Shown: positions 30,008-43,356 of the stretch, piece by piece | How the letters are laid out: each line of letters opens with the position of its first letter | Numbering within the stretch: the stretch's first letter is position 1 | Assembly (NCBI GenBank): GCA_012295275.1 | Contig: CM022677.1 | Span: 1,783,421-1,847,420 of the forward strand | Length of the DNA: 64,000 nt | Direction: 5' to 3' | Origin: Chrysomallon squamiferum | Taxonomy: Eukaryota > Mollusca > Gastropoda > Neomphalida > Peltospiridae | Program-made: the position numbers and the translations under genes | The notes under the pieces: model-generated | Told to the model about the DNA's origin: nothing | The model's database searches: none | Seen by the model: only the letters and a program-made list of their open reading frames with translations

Positions 30008-31142
30008 TTCATTTGAAATAGCAGTTCAATAGAAAATTCAGGATTCTGTAACAAATATAGAACAACGTCACGTTTTCTTTTTTACTGAATAAGAAATTAG
30101 AGACTGTTACTATAGATAAAATGATGTCACAGTCTGACTGAATGGAAATGAAACAAGAGAAAGGTATAAGTGACGTCACTGTTTGTTTTTGGCACGGGTA
30201 GCTAGCACAACGAGATAGCGTTACACGCTGTGACGTAACTGGTATATTTATCATGTCTTATGAGTAATAGGTGTAACTGTAAACATTAGTCACCGAACAT
30301 TACACTATTCACATGTCTTTATATTACTCTGATTTCAAAACAAAAACAAATAAATAAATATGATAAATAAGTTTCTGTTAAATTTACATACAACCTAAAT
30401 ATCTTTTTCCCACCTAATTAATGAACACTAATTACAGTATGTAAGATTTTTTTATTAATAAATTAATTAACGTTTATATTTATATTTCTGTGCGTTTCCT
30501 CATATCTTGTTATTATTGTACAGTATTTTTTTGTTTGTTATAACTAGGTGTTGCGACAGCGTAATAAAATATTCACACAGAATATTAATAGATTACATGG
30601 TAACCTTTTGAAATAGTACTCGGTTTTTATCTAGCGATAGGAAAAGAGAGAGAAAAACAACAACAATAACAATATAAAATCACATATAAAGGAATATTAT
30701 GTCAGTATTTTGTCACGTTTACATATATATAAAACATACACACGAACATACACAGATTGTGATTAATAATAATATAGGTAAAATTCCCACATTGCCTGTC
30801 TTCCAAGTGTTAGCAACAAGCTCTATTAAATTCACAAAAACTGAAAAGATTTCAAACATCAGTTATGTGAAAATTACCTGATGAGCCACTGACAAGCTTT
30901 GATTCAGCAGTCGTCCTCATGTTACAGTTTTGAAACGGTTAAGTTTGTAATTAGTAATAACAGAAAGTAAATACATAAATAACTGCTTTTGTAGTATTAT
31001 TATCTTCATTTGTGACTCTTGTTGTTGTTATTTATTTATTTAAAGTTATTTTTGTTTTCCTTATTGGAATAATGTTTGTTCAAAATTCGTGAAAAACATC
31101 TTGTTCAGGCACGACACCCAGCTGGTTGAACGATCGTTTAGT

Positions 31143-31560
31143 GTTCTGGGTGCTGCAAGCTGGTTGTGCAAGTTCGTAGTGACGTCACGCTGCTGACACG
31201 TCAGTCTTGTTGTCTGTGCTGCAAGCTGGTTGTGCGAGTTCGTAGTGACGTCACGCTGCTGACACGTCAATCTTGTTGTCTGTGCTGCACGCTGGTTGTG
31301 CGAGTTCGTAGTGACGTCACGCTGCTGACACGTCAGTCTTGTTGTCTGGGTGCTGCAAGCTGGTTGTGCGAGTTCTTAGTGACGTCACGCTGCTGACACG
31401 TCAATCTTGTTGTCTGTGCTGCACGCTGGTTGTGCGAGTTCGTAGTGACGTCACGCTGCTGACACGTCAGTCTTGTTGTCTGGGTGCTGCAAGCTGGTTG
31501 TGCGAGTTCGTAGTGACGTCACGCTGCTGACACGTCAGTCTTGTTGTCTGGGTGCTGCAC
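31143..31560 (+). repeat. CRE minisatellite, unit A (6 copies)
   Basis: 66/68-bp tandem units. Each contains the palindromic octamer TGACGTCA (starts 31180, 31246, 31312, 31380, 31446, 31514), followed 7 bp later by a TGACACGTCA stretch with a second CRE-like half site. Spacings are 66, 66, 68, 66, 68. Apparent protein frames across it are repeat translations. Confidence 0.95.
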
Positions 31561-31797
31561 GCTGCACGTCAGTCTTATTGTCGTGGTATGAATTTACATT
31601 AAAAAAAAAAATCGGTCACGAAGCAAAAGCAAATTCGTAGCCGATAGCAACAGTTTATTTTGAAGTGCACACATAGTCTATATATATTTTTTAATGTATT
31701 CGCTATTGCAAAGATTCACCTGTACTTTGAGTTACAGGATTTAGAAATAAGATTTAAGAGACCTACATTCAGGTGTGTTTCTCTGGGTGTCATAATG

Positions 31798-31828
<31 letters not shown>

Positions 31829-31863
31829 AATGAAAGGTAAACTATAGTACCTTCCATTTAGCT

Positions 31864-32171
31864 CACTGGTTTTCTGACTTTTTCATTCCGCGACCCCTTA
31901 TGAGCAATTCAATATGACAGATGACCCCTTTAAAAACATTTATCAATAATACCTAGGGTTACCATATTTTCATCAACCAAAGACAGTTCAAAAGGAATCT
32001 ATATTCACTGAGACGGGTCCCAAACCAATATACACGTTTTTATTTATTCCTCCTTCCAAGTCAAGTTGAAAAAATCTAAACCATACCCTCGCTCAAGAAT
32101 GATCTCGCGACTTCCAGAACAGAGTGTGGCGACCTCTCTGGTGTTCGCGACCCTCAGGTTGAAAACCTATG
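31864..32171 (+). mobile_element. hAT-like MITE, 308 bp, unit A copy
   Basis: Begins CACTGGTTTTCTGAC and ends GGTTGAAAACCTATG, imperfect terminal inverted repeats of the CA-NTGGTTTTC type seen in hAT elements. It is flanked by a perfect 8-bp duplication ATTTAGCT (31856-31863 and 32172-32179). Both ends carry gcgaccc motifs. It has no transposase and is therefore non-autonomous. Confidence 0.82.
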
Positions 32172-32203
32172 ATTTAGCTGTAGTAGTAACACTGACTAAT
32201 AAC

Positions 32204-32277
<74 letters not shown>

Positions 32278-33229
32278 TAATAATAAAAGATAATAAAAGA
32301 TAATAATAATAAAAACAAAGATAAAAATAAATACAAATACAAAAATATATATGTATGTGTGTATATGTATGTATGTATGTATAGGAGTAGTAGTAGTAGT
32401 AGTAGTAGTAGTAATAACAAATAAATAAATAAATAATAAAAAGTACAGGTATTTTAAGACTGATAATTCAGGCTGCAGGAAATAAATGACGAATGTACAC
32501 ACACCTCATTTCTCTGTATACATCTTGAACAGGACTACAAATTCTTACAAAGAAATACGTGCTTAAACCTTTCATGTTATGGTGGAATAACTGTCACAGC
32601 TATCGGATTATTAACATGAAGTATAAACAGAGCTGTCAGAAGTATTTAATCTGTTGTTTAAATATTCTGTATGTATGATGGTTAAAAATAAACGATGTCA
32701 GTGCAAATTACTATTATTACCGTTTACTTTCTTACTGCTAAATTATTATTCGATCACAGACGCACGGAAATTGACCAGTTAGTTCAAAGACTTGTGTAGC
32801 TGGTAGAGATGTTCAGTCTCAGTTTTTCTTTTACTTCTTGCGCCAGTGGAAATGTTAACGTCGCTTTTTAACCCGGGCAGACGTAAATTCGAAAGGTCGC
32901 GAGTCGACGATCGTGTGCAGTGTCTAAACTAAACCAGATAACTCTTTGACAGTACCGGTAGAGTTCTCTCCCTTCATTTATTCGAAAAGAATCTTTTTAT
33001 CACTGATCGGCAGAACTAAATCTTTGGCGCCCTGAAGTTTCAACTTTTATGAGAAGCTTTTGAAATCAGAAACGAGATCTGCGTCACCACTTTTATTATG
33101 TCCTGTGGGTTTCTTCTGTGATAGTTATAAAATTTATTTACGGTCGGTTAGATTCAGCTATGTATGTAGTTTAGTATTTTGAATGTTCTCTGTCTTGTGT
33201 ACGTCTGATTAAACTCTGCACACAGACAA

Positions 33230-33385
33230 TATTCGGGAACGCACTGGCGCAAGAGGACAAAGTCCAATTACGACATCACAAACCCTTCAGATGCCGCTGA
33301 CGAGACTCGAACGTATGACACTCATTCGCCAGCACTCCGAAGGCTGACGATGTAACCGTTCGGCCACCGAGAGAACGGTAAAAAA
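33230..33385 (-). mobile_element. tRNA-derived SINE core, unit A copy
   Basis: On the minus strand it shows an A-box-like TGGCCGAACGGTTA (33353-33366) and a B-box-like CGTTCGAGTCTC (33302-33313), followed by a body shared with four other sites. The spacing and long variable region suggest a type II (Leu/Ser-like) tRNA ancestor. It does not fold as an intact tRNA. Confidence 0.72.
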
Positions 33386-33808
33386 AAAAAAGTTGCTCAG
33401 TAACCGAGGTAATCATCGCTTCCCATGAAGCACGCCGTTCTTTGTCTTTCGTCATTACTGCGTGAATCTATTTTTTGTGGGTAACTGGGCATTCGCAAGT
33501 ATGTAGTTTAGGATTTTGAATATTATGTGTATGTATGTGTGTATTATGTATGTATTTATGTATGTTTGTTTTCTATTCTATCAACAGTTATCAATGAAAG
33601 TAAAAAGTTTTTGTTTTTTTCTAATTTCTTTTAAGGGATTATTATTATTGACTAATTTATTTCATAATAATTGCAGATATGCTGTGTATCATTAATACTC
33701 GTTCAGTCTAATTATAAACAAATGGATACAAGAGAGAGAGAAAGAATGTAAAAAAAAAGAAAGAAAGAAAGAAAGAAAGAAATATAAAAAATTCAATAAA
33801 TAAAGAAA

Positions 33809-33840
<32 letters not shown>

Positions 33841-33892
33841 TAAAAAAATAAATAAAAGAAGTACAAAAATAAAAATAACCAAAGCAACATCA

Positions 33893-34085
33893 AACGATTT
33901 AAATTAATAAGGTGAGACTTCTGTGAATCTGGAGAGAAAAGACAGAGAGACAGTTAATAAGAAAACACAAAAGAAAGAAAGTTTAAATAAAGATTTAAAT
34001 TAATAAGGTGAGACTTCTGTGAATCTGGAGAGAAAAGACAGAGAGACAGTTAATAAGAAAACACAAAAGAAAGAAAATTTAAATA
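33893..34085 (+). repeat. 96-bp tandem repeat, 2 copies in unit A
   Basis: Unit gatttaaattaataaggtga... with tracts of purine-rich DNA. The matching array in B has 5 copies and in C has 4. Confidence 0.9.
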
Positions 34086-34351
34086 ACTTGCCTGCAGCCT
34101 GCGCTGTTGAATACGCTTTGTATTTGTCACGTGCTAGGGTTGGTGTACCCTTAAATAAAATAAATCTGACTCACCACATGTTTGAACAGAATAAGATACA
34201 AAGAATAAATACGGTAATGAGCTGGTATCAGTCCTCTTCTAAATAAATAAATAAATAAATAAATAAAAATTATAATAAACTGCTATATGTATTGGAATGA
34301 TAAAATTAAATAAATGAATTAAAATATAATAATAAATAAAGATTCAGTAGC

Positions 34352-34394
<43 letters not shown>

Positions 34395-34483
34395 ATAATA
34401 ATAACAATAAGAAGAAGAAGAAGAAAAATGAAATAGTGCCATCAGCTCCATATTAAATGATCTAAGTTCTTTATCTTCGTTGT

Positions 34484-34816
34484 AATTATATTACAGACGT
34501 AATTTGTCAGCACTTGCTACTGAGCATACATGTCTGTGTTTACTTATATATGTGTTTACTTATATCTGTATTTACTTATATCTGTATTTACTTATATCTG
34601 TATTTACTTATATCTGTGTTTACTTATATCTGTGTTTACTTATATCTGTATTTACTTATATCTGTATTTCAGTCAGTTGAAAGTATTGAAATTGTTGGCG
34701 TCATCATAAAAGGAAAATTGAAAGTTGATAAAACTATTTTCAGTTATATGATGTTTTTATTTATTTTTTAATAATAATAATGATAATAATAATAATAATA
34801 GTAATAATAGAAATTA

Positions 34817-34857
<41 letters not shown>

Positions 34858-37800
34858 TTTTTTTTTATAAATCCTAAGTTGTTAAATTTCAACTTAGTTA
34901 ATTTAATATGTTCCAGTACTTTGGTAACTTATAAGATACATTTTTTTTACTTAAAATAAAAAGGAGTAAATTAAACATGAACATTTTAAGTACATGTTGT
35001 CATTATTAGAAACAATATTCATTAAAAATATTTTCATTATAAAAATATAACAAGATTTGTAATGGAAAACAATAGTTTAAGCATTAATTTGAAGAAAAGA
35101 GTTATAATTCTACTCAAACAGAAATATCTTGTATTTGTATATCTGTTAATATAAACAAACACACATTTTTACTGAATTAATTTTACGAAACAAATAACTG
35201 ATTAATTATTCTTAATTTCACAGCTACTTATGTCACATGACACGGAGCAGACATTACTGAAGTTTGTCTTGCTTCACTTGACTTCATTTTCTCACAGTTT
35301 TCTGATGTCAACTTTTCTGACTAGACAAAAGACACACAAAACTGGTGTCTGAGAAAACTGTCATTTTTGACTTCATTCAAAGGTAAATATAATTCAGTTA
35401 TTGTAAAAAGTGCATGTTTAAAAGTTTGACCTCAGTGACTGGTAACAGAAATGAATTCTTCCTAGCTGAAGAACACAAGTTAATCAGTTAAACCACTGAG
35501 TGTATTCTTCAGTTTTGATATTTATTTACTTTTTATTTTTAAACACTTTGCTTGAATTATTTACCTTTTAATTTGATAACTATTAATTAATTAATATGGT
35601 TATATTTTTATGTTGTAAGTGTTTTAATTTCAAGTATTTACTTCATCTTTCGGTTTAAAATTTTTAAAATTAGTTTTTTATTTCAGTTGCAGTTTTATAC
35701 ATTTTAATCTCAGTAATTAAACTATTTTTGGGAGATGATTTATTTCACATCATTATTTTTATTTGTTTTTCAAGACAAATTATCTGTTGTGCAGAATCAT
35801 ACCTGTAATTCATGTCATTACCCAGTCACTGGAATAAAACCTGAGTGTGTGTCTGATTTCTGGTTCAGGTCTTTTAGCTCACACATTTGTCTATTTATAG
35901 TTACATGTCAGTGCTTTGTCACACGTGTTTCACAAACAGTGTGTGCTTTCAGTTTATGAGATTGTACACTTTGTATATTTTTCAGTTTTGGCCTTAGATT
36001 TATTTATTTATTTTTGACTAAAAAATCTGTATTAATTATAATATGTAAATAAAAGTGCCTTTAAATGCCAATTTAAGTGTTTAATTAAATGTCTGTTTAA
36101 CTATCTATAATACCCTTTTATGGTAAAATAAGAAATGTCAAACTGTTAATCGTAGTTTTTAAATTTTAGAGGTAATTAAGTTATGGCAATTTTTTTGTAA
36201 TAAACAGTTTTAAAATTTTGCAGCCAAAGTCTGTTTTCTCTCACTCTTTGACTCTGCTGATTTCACTGACATCTGCAGGAATCTAATATTACAAAACTCA
36301 GCATTTTGACAAGCGAGCATTTGTACAACCAGGCAGTTTCCTTTGAAAAAACCCACTCAGGGCAAGGGAGATAACCATGCAAAATTTGGCCTTGTTTTGA
36401 TAAGCATTTGGATATAGTAAGATACTTTTCTCACTTACTTTGGTGTCATCATTAAGGAGTGTAATCTGTGTTATTAACTGTTTATCATATATCATACCAC
36501 CATTATAATAAATTACTGAGTTTGAATTTACTAATCCCTGTCATAATTCACTAAAAGGTGCACCCTACTTATTGGCACTTTTTTAATAAAAGACAAAAAC
36601 AAAACATATTATTACTATAAACAGTATTGATTTTGTAGTTGTTGTTACTAGTATTGATACTAAGTGTTTATTTTTCTTCCATATTTTTCAAGATAAAACA
36701 AAATCAGGTTATTTAAATTCAACCAAATTTACTTACACATATATAAAATTACAATATTAAATATTTTAAATATTTTTTGTTTATAATTTAGTTTAATAAA
36801 TTCAGATGAATTTTGTTTTGTAATGTTTTGAATTTAAACTAAACAATAATATACCTTTTATTCGGATAAACTGTTTTGAGATAAAACATTTTATACTTTC
36901 TGTAATTAATTTTCTAATGTTTCATACAGTACAAGGAGTAATACAAATGTGTAATTTCCACCTAATTTATTCAATGAAGATATAAAAAAATAAAAAATAT
37001 ATTTAGTCTCAATTTTAATACATAGAAAACATTCAGCAGTCCTCTTGAGATTGTTTTTGTAAATTTCAGATGAGATTTTTAACTTTGTGACGTGATTTTA
37101 TTTCTTTCTTTTTCTGAACTCACTAACAAAGCAGACTTTGACAGTTCAGTAGAGACACAGCAAGTTTCCAGGTATAGGCAAATCAAGGTATTATATAATT
37201 AATTTATAGCCATACAAAACTAATGTAAATAAAAAGTAAATGTAAAGTTTTAGTGTCATGCTGAAATACTGTTAAATTACATTTTAAAATATTCTCTCTG
37301 TTGAATATTCAGTTATTAATATTATTAGTCCAGTATTACAAATTTAAAACATCTTGAATTGACTCAACAAAAACAACATCAACACCCCTACAGTTCAGTA
37401 GGTGAACGTTAAGCTGGGCCATTCACCTCCCCGAGCCGTGTACCACTCTATTTATATGACTGTATTTTCCTGGAATTAAACAAGTTATTAAGTTTTACAA
37501 ATAATCTGTATCATACAACACAGATCAGTGAGTACTTAAAAACTGCTCACCTAGGTAATGGAGAGATGTTTTGGTGCCATTTTGGAATTCATCAAACTTT
37601 AGTGTGTTGGTTTTTAAACAACATATTTTATTTGAATGGTACGCTGAATGTGTAGTCTATGACTGCCAAGTTTAAAAACATAAACTTCCAGATAACTGTG
37701 TATTCTGCTGTATTGATGTACTCTCCATGTTGGATAATAATTAGTGTTTTGTTATCGCTGGATAAATTAAGAATGAGTTTCACAAATTTCACCGTCTGGG

Positions 37801-38244
37801 ATTTCGACTATAGTTTTCCGTAACAGTGATTTTATACATTCACTTGAAATTATTTCCTAAGTGAAATATTCAGTTCAATGGTGTTTAAAAAAAATCTGAG
37901 CAACAGAATAAGACACAGGTAAAGTTGGCTAAAATAAAAATGCTGATTTAAATGTATGATTACCACAGCTACAGAAATAAAAATGAATTATTGACTCCTT
38001 TCTGTCCATGATGGTTTCTCCATAATGTTTAAGTTAATTATTTCACTAACGGAACTTTGTGTGTTTTGTATTTGGACTAATTCTTTTCTGTCACATTTTG
38101 GAAATGGAATTTTTGTCTTTAACTTCAAAAAAAAGAAAAAAAAGAAAGAAATACAACTAAATATATATATATTCTATATTTCAATTTATTAAAAATGTTT
38201 TTCTACAAAATTAAGAAACAAAGCGAAAACAGTTGAAGTAAAAT
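34484..38244. other. Unique AT-rich stretch between A and B
   Basis: Begins with a 16-bp tandem repeat (34535-34672, about 8 units of tatctgtatttactta) and an (AAT)n/(ATT)n tract (about 34770-34858). The rest is AT-rich with few repeats. Frames at 35735-35959 (plus) and 36298-36495 (minus) start at ATG but have no recognised domain. No gene called. Confidence 0.5.
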
Positions 38245-38625
38245 ATTCAGGTTACGTTTATGTGAAAAAAATATTTCTTCTAATATTGTCTTTATCATTT
38301 TTATGTATCAAAAAATTCTTAAAACATCTTAAAGAAAACTGATAAAACAACTATTTTTATCTATTTTGTACATCCAACACTCATGCTATAATCTATATAT
38401 AATATTTAATAAATACACTTAACTTTGCCAAAATCTTCTTTTGATTAAAATCTTTGTTCACTATTTACTGATTTCATTGGTATCGGAAATGTCACATTAA
38501 TTTTCAAAGACTCACATCTGATTTATTTGATTTTCTCCATATTGTCTTTTCTTTTTTCCACTTTTGTTGATAATATTGGAATCTTCATCCTGAGAAATGG
38601 CTAACTGTCATTTGAGAAAGAAAAT
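38245..38625 (+). repeat. Dispersed repeat family R1, copy abutting unit B
   Basis: Homologous to 25190-25545 in the same orientation. It ends within a few bases of the left edge of unit B, so the duplication breakpoint falls at or inside this element. Confidence 0.83.
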
Positions 38626-39796
38626 GAGCCACGCAGTCATTTGAAATAGCAGTTCAATAGAAAATTCAGGATTCTGTAACAAATATAGAACAACGTCATT
38701 TTTTTTTTTTTTTTTTTTTTTACTGAATAAGAAACTAGAGACTGTTACTATAGATAAAATGATGTCACAGTCTGACTGAATGGAAATGAAACAAGAGAAA
38801 GGTATAAGTGACGTCACTATTTGTTTTTGGCACGGGTGGCTAGCACAACGAGATAGCGTTACACGCTGTGACGTAACTGGTATATTTATCATGTATTATG
38901 AGTAATAGGTGTAACTGTAAACATTAGTCACCGAACATTACAGTATTCACATGTCTTTATATTACTCTGATTTCAAAACAAAAATAAATAAATAAATATG
39001 ATAAATAAGTTTCTGTTATATTTACATACAACCTAAATCTCTTTTTCCCACCTAATTAGTGAACACTAATTACAGTATGTCAGATTTTTTTATTAATAAA
39101 TTAATTAACGTTTATATTTCTATTTCTGTGCGTTTCCTCATATCTTGTTATTATTGTACAGTATTTTTTTTTTTTATTTGTTATAACTAGGTGTTGCGAC
39201 AGCGTAATAAAATATTGACACAGAATATTAACAGATTACATGGTAACCTTTTGAACTAGTACTCGGTTTTTATCTAGCGATAGAAAAAGAGAGAGAAAAA
39301 CAACAACAACAACAATATAAAATCACATATAAAGGAATATTATGTCAGTATTTTGTCACGTTTACATATATATAAAACATACACACACACACGAACACAC
39401 ACAGATTGTCATTAATAATAATATAGGTAAAATTCCCACATTGCCTGTATTCCAAGTGTTAGCAACAAGCTCTATTAAATTCACAAAAAATTGAAAAGAT
39501 TTCAAACATCAGTTATGTGAAAATTACCTGATGAGCCACTGACAAGCTTTGATCCAGCAGTCGTCCGCATGTTACAGTTTTGAAACGGTTAAGCTTGTAA
39601 TTAGTAATAACAGAAAGTAAATACATAAATAACAGTTTTTGTATTATTATTATCTTCATTTGTGACTCTTGTTGTTATTTATTTATTTATTTAAAGTTAT
39701 TTTTGTTTTCCTTATTGGAATAATGTTTGTTCAAAATTCGTGAAAAACATCTTGTTCAGGCACGACACCCAGCTGGTTGAACGATCGTTTAGTGTT

Positions 39797-40215
39797 CTGG
39801 GTGCTGCAAGCTGGTTGTGCAAGTTCGTAGTGACGTCACACTGCTGACACGTCAGTCTTGTTGTCTGGGTGCTGCAAGCTGGTTGTGCGAGTTCGTAGTG
39901 ACGTCACGCTGCTGACACGTCAGTCTTGTTGTCTGGGTGCTGCAAGCTGGTTGTGCGAGTTCGTAGTGACGTCACGCTGCTGACACGTCAGTCTTGTTGT
40001 CTGGGTGCTGCAAGCTGGTTGTGCGAGTTCGTAGTGACGTCACGCTGCTGACACGTCAGTCTTGTTGTCTGGGTGCTGCAAGCTGGTTGTGCGAGTTCGT
40101 AGTGACGTCACGCTGCTGACACGTCAGTCTTGTTGTCTGGGTGCTGCAAGCTGGTTGTGCGAGTTCGTAGTGACGTCACGCTGCTGACACGTCAGTCTTG
40201 TTGTCTGGGTGCTGC
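39797..40215 (+). repeat. CRE minisatellite, unit B (6 copies)
   Basis: Six TGACGTCA octamers start at 39831, 39899, 39967, 40035, 40103 and 40171. The period is exactly 68 throughout, more homogeneous than in A or C. Confidence 0.96.
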
Positions 40216-40535
40216 ACGCTGCACGTCAGTCTTATTGTCGTGGTATGAATTTACATTAAAAACAAAAAAAAAAAAAAAAATCGGTCACGAAGCAAAAGCA
40301 AATTCGTAGCCGATAGCAACAGTTTATTTTGAAGTGCACACATAGTCTATATATATTTTTTAATGTATTCGCTATAGCAAAGATTCACCTGTACTTTGAG
40401 TAACAGGATTTAGAAATAAGATTTAAGAGACCTACATTCAGGTGTGTTTCTCTGTGTGTCATAATGAAAAAAAAAAAAAAAAAAAATATAAAAGAAAATA
40501 AATAAAAGGTAAACTATAGTACCTTCCATTTAGCT

Positions 40536-40843
40536 CACTGGTTTTCTGACTTTTTCATACCGCGACCCCTTATGAGCAATTCAATATGACAGATGACCCC
40601 TTTAAAAACATTTATCAATAATACCTAGGGTTACCATATTTTCATCAACCAAAGACAGTTCAAAAGGAATCTATATTCACTGAGACGGGTCCCAAACCAA
40701 TCTACACGTTTTTATTTATTCCTCCTTCCAAGTCAAGTTGAAAAAATCTAAACCATACCCTCGCTCAAGAACGATCTCGCGACCCCCAGAAAAAAGTCTG
40801 GCGACCTCTCTGGGGTTCGCGACCCTCAGGTTGAAAACCTATG
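40536..40843 (+). mobile_element. hAT-like MITE, 308 bp, unit B copy
   Basis: Same ends, same length and the same ATTTAGCT duplication (40528-40535, 40844-40851) as the copy in unit A. The insertion therefore predates the segmental duplication. Confidence 0.82.
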
Positions 40844-40868
40844 ATTTAGCTGTAGTAGTAACACTGAC

Positions 40869-40928
<60 letters not shown>

Positions 40929-41015
40929 TAATAAAAAATAATAAATAAATAAAAATAAAAAAAAAATATATATGTAAAAAATATATATGTGTATATGTAT
41001 GTATGTATGTATGTA

Positions 41016-41047
<32 letters not shown>

Positions 41048-41929
41048 ATAATAATAAAAAAATAAATAAATAAAAAAAAATAAAAATAAATAAAAAAAAT
41101 ACAGGTATTTTAAGACTGTGATAATTCAGGCTGCAGGAAATAAATGACGAATGTACACACACCTCATTTCTCTGTATACATCTTGAACAGGACTACAAAT
41201 TCTTACAAAGAAATACGTGCTTAAACCTTTCATGGTGGAATAACTGTCACAGCTATCGGATTATTAACATGAAGTATAAACAGAGCTGTTAGAAGTATTT
41301 AATCTGTTGTTTAAATATTCTGTATGTATGATAGTTAAAAATAAACGATGTCAGTGCAAATTACTATTATTACCGTTTACTTTCTTACTGCTAAATTATT
41401 ATTTGATCACAGACGCACGGAAATTGACCAGTTAGTTCAAAGACTTGTGTAGCTGGTAGAGATGTTCAGTCTCAGTTTTTCTTTTACTTCTTCTTTTTTT
41501 TAATTTTTAATTTTTATTTAAAAGGACGAGAAACGTCTTGCGCCAGTGGAAATGTTAACGTAGCTTTTTAACCCGGGCAGACGTAAATTCGAAAGGTCGC
41601 CAGTCGACGATCGTCTGCAGTGTCTAAACTAAACCAGATAACTCTTTGACAGTACCGGTAGAGTCCTCTCCCTTCATTTATTCGAAAATAATTTTTTATC
41701 ACTGATCGGCAGAACTAAATCTTTGGCGCCCTGAAGTTTCAACTTTTATGAGAAGCTTTTGAAATCAGAAACGAGATCTGCATCACCACTTTTATTATGT
41801 CCTGTGGGTTTCTTCTGTGATAGTTATAAAATTTATTTACGGTCTGTTAGATTCAACTATGTATGTAGTTTAGCATTTTGAATGTTCTCTGTTTGTGTAC
41901 GTCTGATTAGACTCTGCACACAGACAATA

Positions 41930-42085
41930 TTCGGGAACGCACTGGCGCATGAGGACAAAGTCCAATCACGACCTCACAAATCCTTCAGATGCCGCTGACG
42001 AGACTCGAACGTATGACACTCATTCGCCCGCACTCCGAAGGCAGACGATGTTACCGTTCGGCCACCGAGAGAACCGTAAAAAAAA
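41930..42085 (-). mobile_element. tRNA-derived SINE core, unit B copy
   Basis: A-box-like sequence at 42051-42064 and B-box-like sequence at 42000-42011 on the minus strand, in the same context as 33230-33385. Confidence 0.72.
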
Positions 42086-42575
42086 AAAAAAAGTTGCTCA
42101 GTAACCGAGGTAATCATCGCTTCCCACGAAGCACGCCGTTCTTTGTCTTTCGTCATTTCTGCGTGAATCTATTTTTTGTGGGAAACTGGGCATTCGCAAG
42201 TATGTAGTTTAGGATTTTGAATATTATGTGTATGTATGTGTGTGTGTATATTATTTATGTATGTTTGTTTTCTATTCTATCAAAAATTATCAATGAAAGT
42301 AAAAAGTTTTTTTTTGTTTTCTATTTTTTTTTAAGGGATTATTATTATTGACTAATTTATTTCATAATAATTGCAGATATGCTGTGTATCATTAATACTC
42401 GTTCAGTCTAATTATAAACAAATGGATACATGAGAGAGAGAAAGAATGTAAAAAAAAAGAAAGAAAGAAATAAAAAAAAAAAAAATAAAAAAGAAAATAA
42501 ATAAAAAACTTAAGTAAATAAATAAAAGAAATAAAGTAAATAAAAAAATAAAAATAAATAAAAGCAAAATCAAAC

Positions 42576-43050
42576 GATTTAAATTAATAAGGTGAGACTT
42601 ATATGAATCTGGAAAAAACACAGAACAGTTAATAAGAAAACACAAAAAAAAGAAAGTTTAAATAAAAGATTTAAATTAATAAGGTGAGACTTCTGTGAAT
42701 CTGGAGAGAAAAGACAGAGAGACAGTTAATAAGAAAACACAAAAGAAAGAAAGTTTAAATAAAGATTTAAATTAATAAGGTGAGACTTCTGTGAATCTGG
42801 AGAGAAAAAGACAGAGAGACAGTTAATAAGAAAACACAAAAGAAAGAAAGTTTAAATAAAGATTTAAATTAATAAGGTGAGACTTCTGTGAATCTGGAGA
42901 GAAAAGACAGAGAGACAGTTAATAAGAAAACACAAAAGAAAGAAAGTTTAAATAAAGATTTAAATTAATAAGGTGAGACTTCTGTGAATCTGGAGAGAAA
43001 AGACAGAGAGACAGTTAATAAGAAAACACAAAAGAAAGAAAATTTAGATA
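42576..43050 (+). repeat. 96-bp tandem repeat, 5 copies in unit B
   Basis: Unit starts at 42576, 42668, 42764, 42861 and 42957 (periods 92, 96, 97, 96). The first unit is the most diverged. Confidence 0.93.
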
Positions 43051-43304
43051 ACTTGCCTGCAGCCTGGGCTGTTGAATACGCTTTGTATTTGTCACGTGCT
43101 AGGGTTGGTGTACCCTTAAATAAAATAAATCTGACTCACCACATGTTTGAACAGAATAAGATACAAAGAATAAATACAGTAATGAGATGGTATCAATCCT
43201 CTTCTAAATAAATAAATAAAAATTATAATAAAAAGCTATATGTATTGGAATGATAAAATTAAATAAATGAATTAAAATATAATAATAAATAAAGATTCAG
43301 TAGC

Positions 43305-43356
<52 letters not shown>

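Larger units (their letters stand above)
30008..34483 (+). repeat. Segmental duplication unit A
   Basis: Direct copy of unit B (38637-43463), and inverse of unit C (about 59150-64000). Homology starts at tcatttgaaatagcagttc and ends near ctttatcttcgttgtaat. Non-repetitive parts differ at only about 1-3 percent by eye. A lacks a 47-bp block present in B (about 41488-41535) and C. The unit includes the CRE minisatellite, an hAT-like MITE, an (AAT)n field (about 32199-32300), (GTA)n tracts, a SINE core and a two-copy 96-bp repeat. No host gene was found in it. Confidence 0.93.

Noticed and set aside
31166-31560. Cysteine-rich repeat protein frames across the CRE minisatellite
   Set aside because: The frame only stays open through 66-bp units and breaks at 68-bp units; the same happens in the other arrays. 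They are repeat translations.
32860-32995. Second tRNA-like core (reverse strand, cgacctttcgaattt)
   Set aside because: A- and B-box similarity is weak. It may be part of the SINE body, but I cannot separate it from chance.
33290-33378. Functional tRNA gene
   Set aside because: A- and B-box-like motifs exist but acceptor and anticodon stems do not pair properly. The same sequence recurs with a shared body, so it is a SINE.
35735-35959. Possible ZZ-type zinc finger (HTCNSCHYPVTGIKPEC)
   Set aside because: Only the first cysteine pair resembles a ZZ domain. The later cysteines and aromatic core are missing, and no splice-supported neighbours were found.
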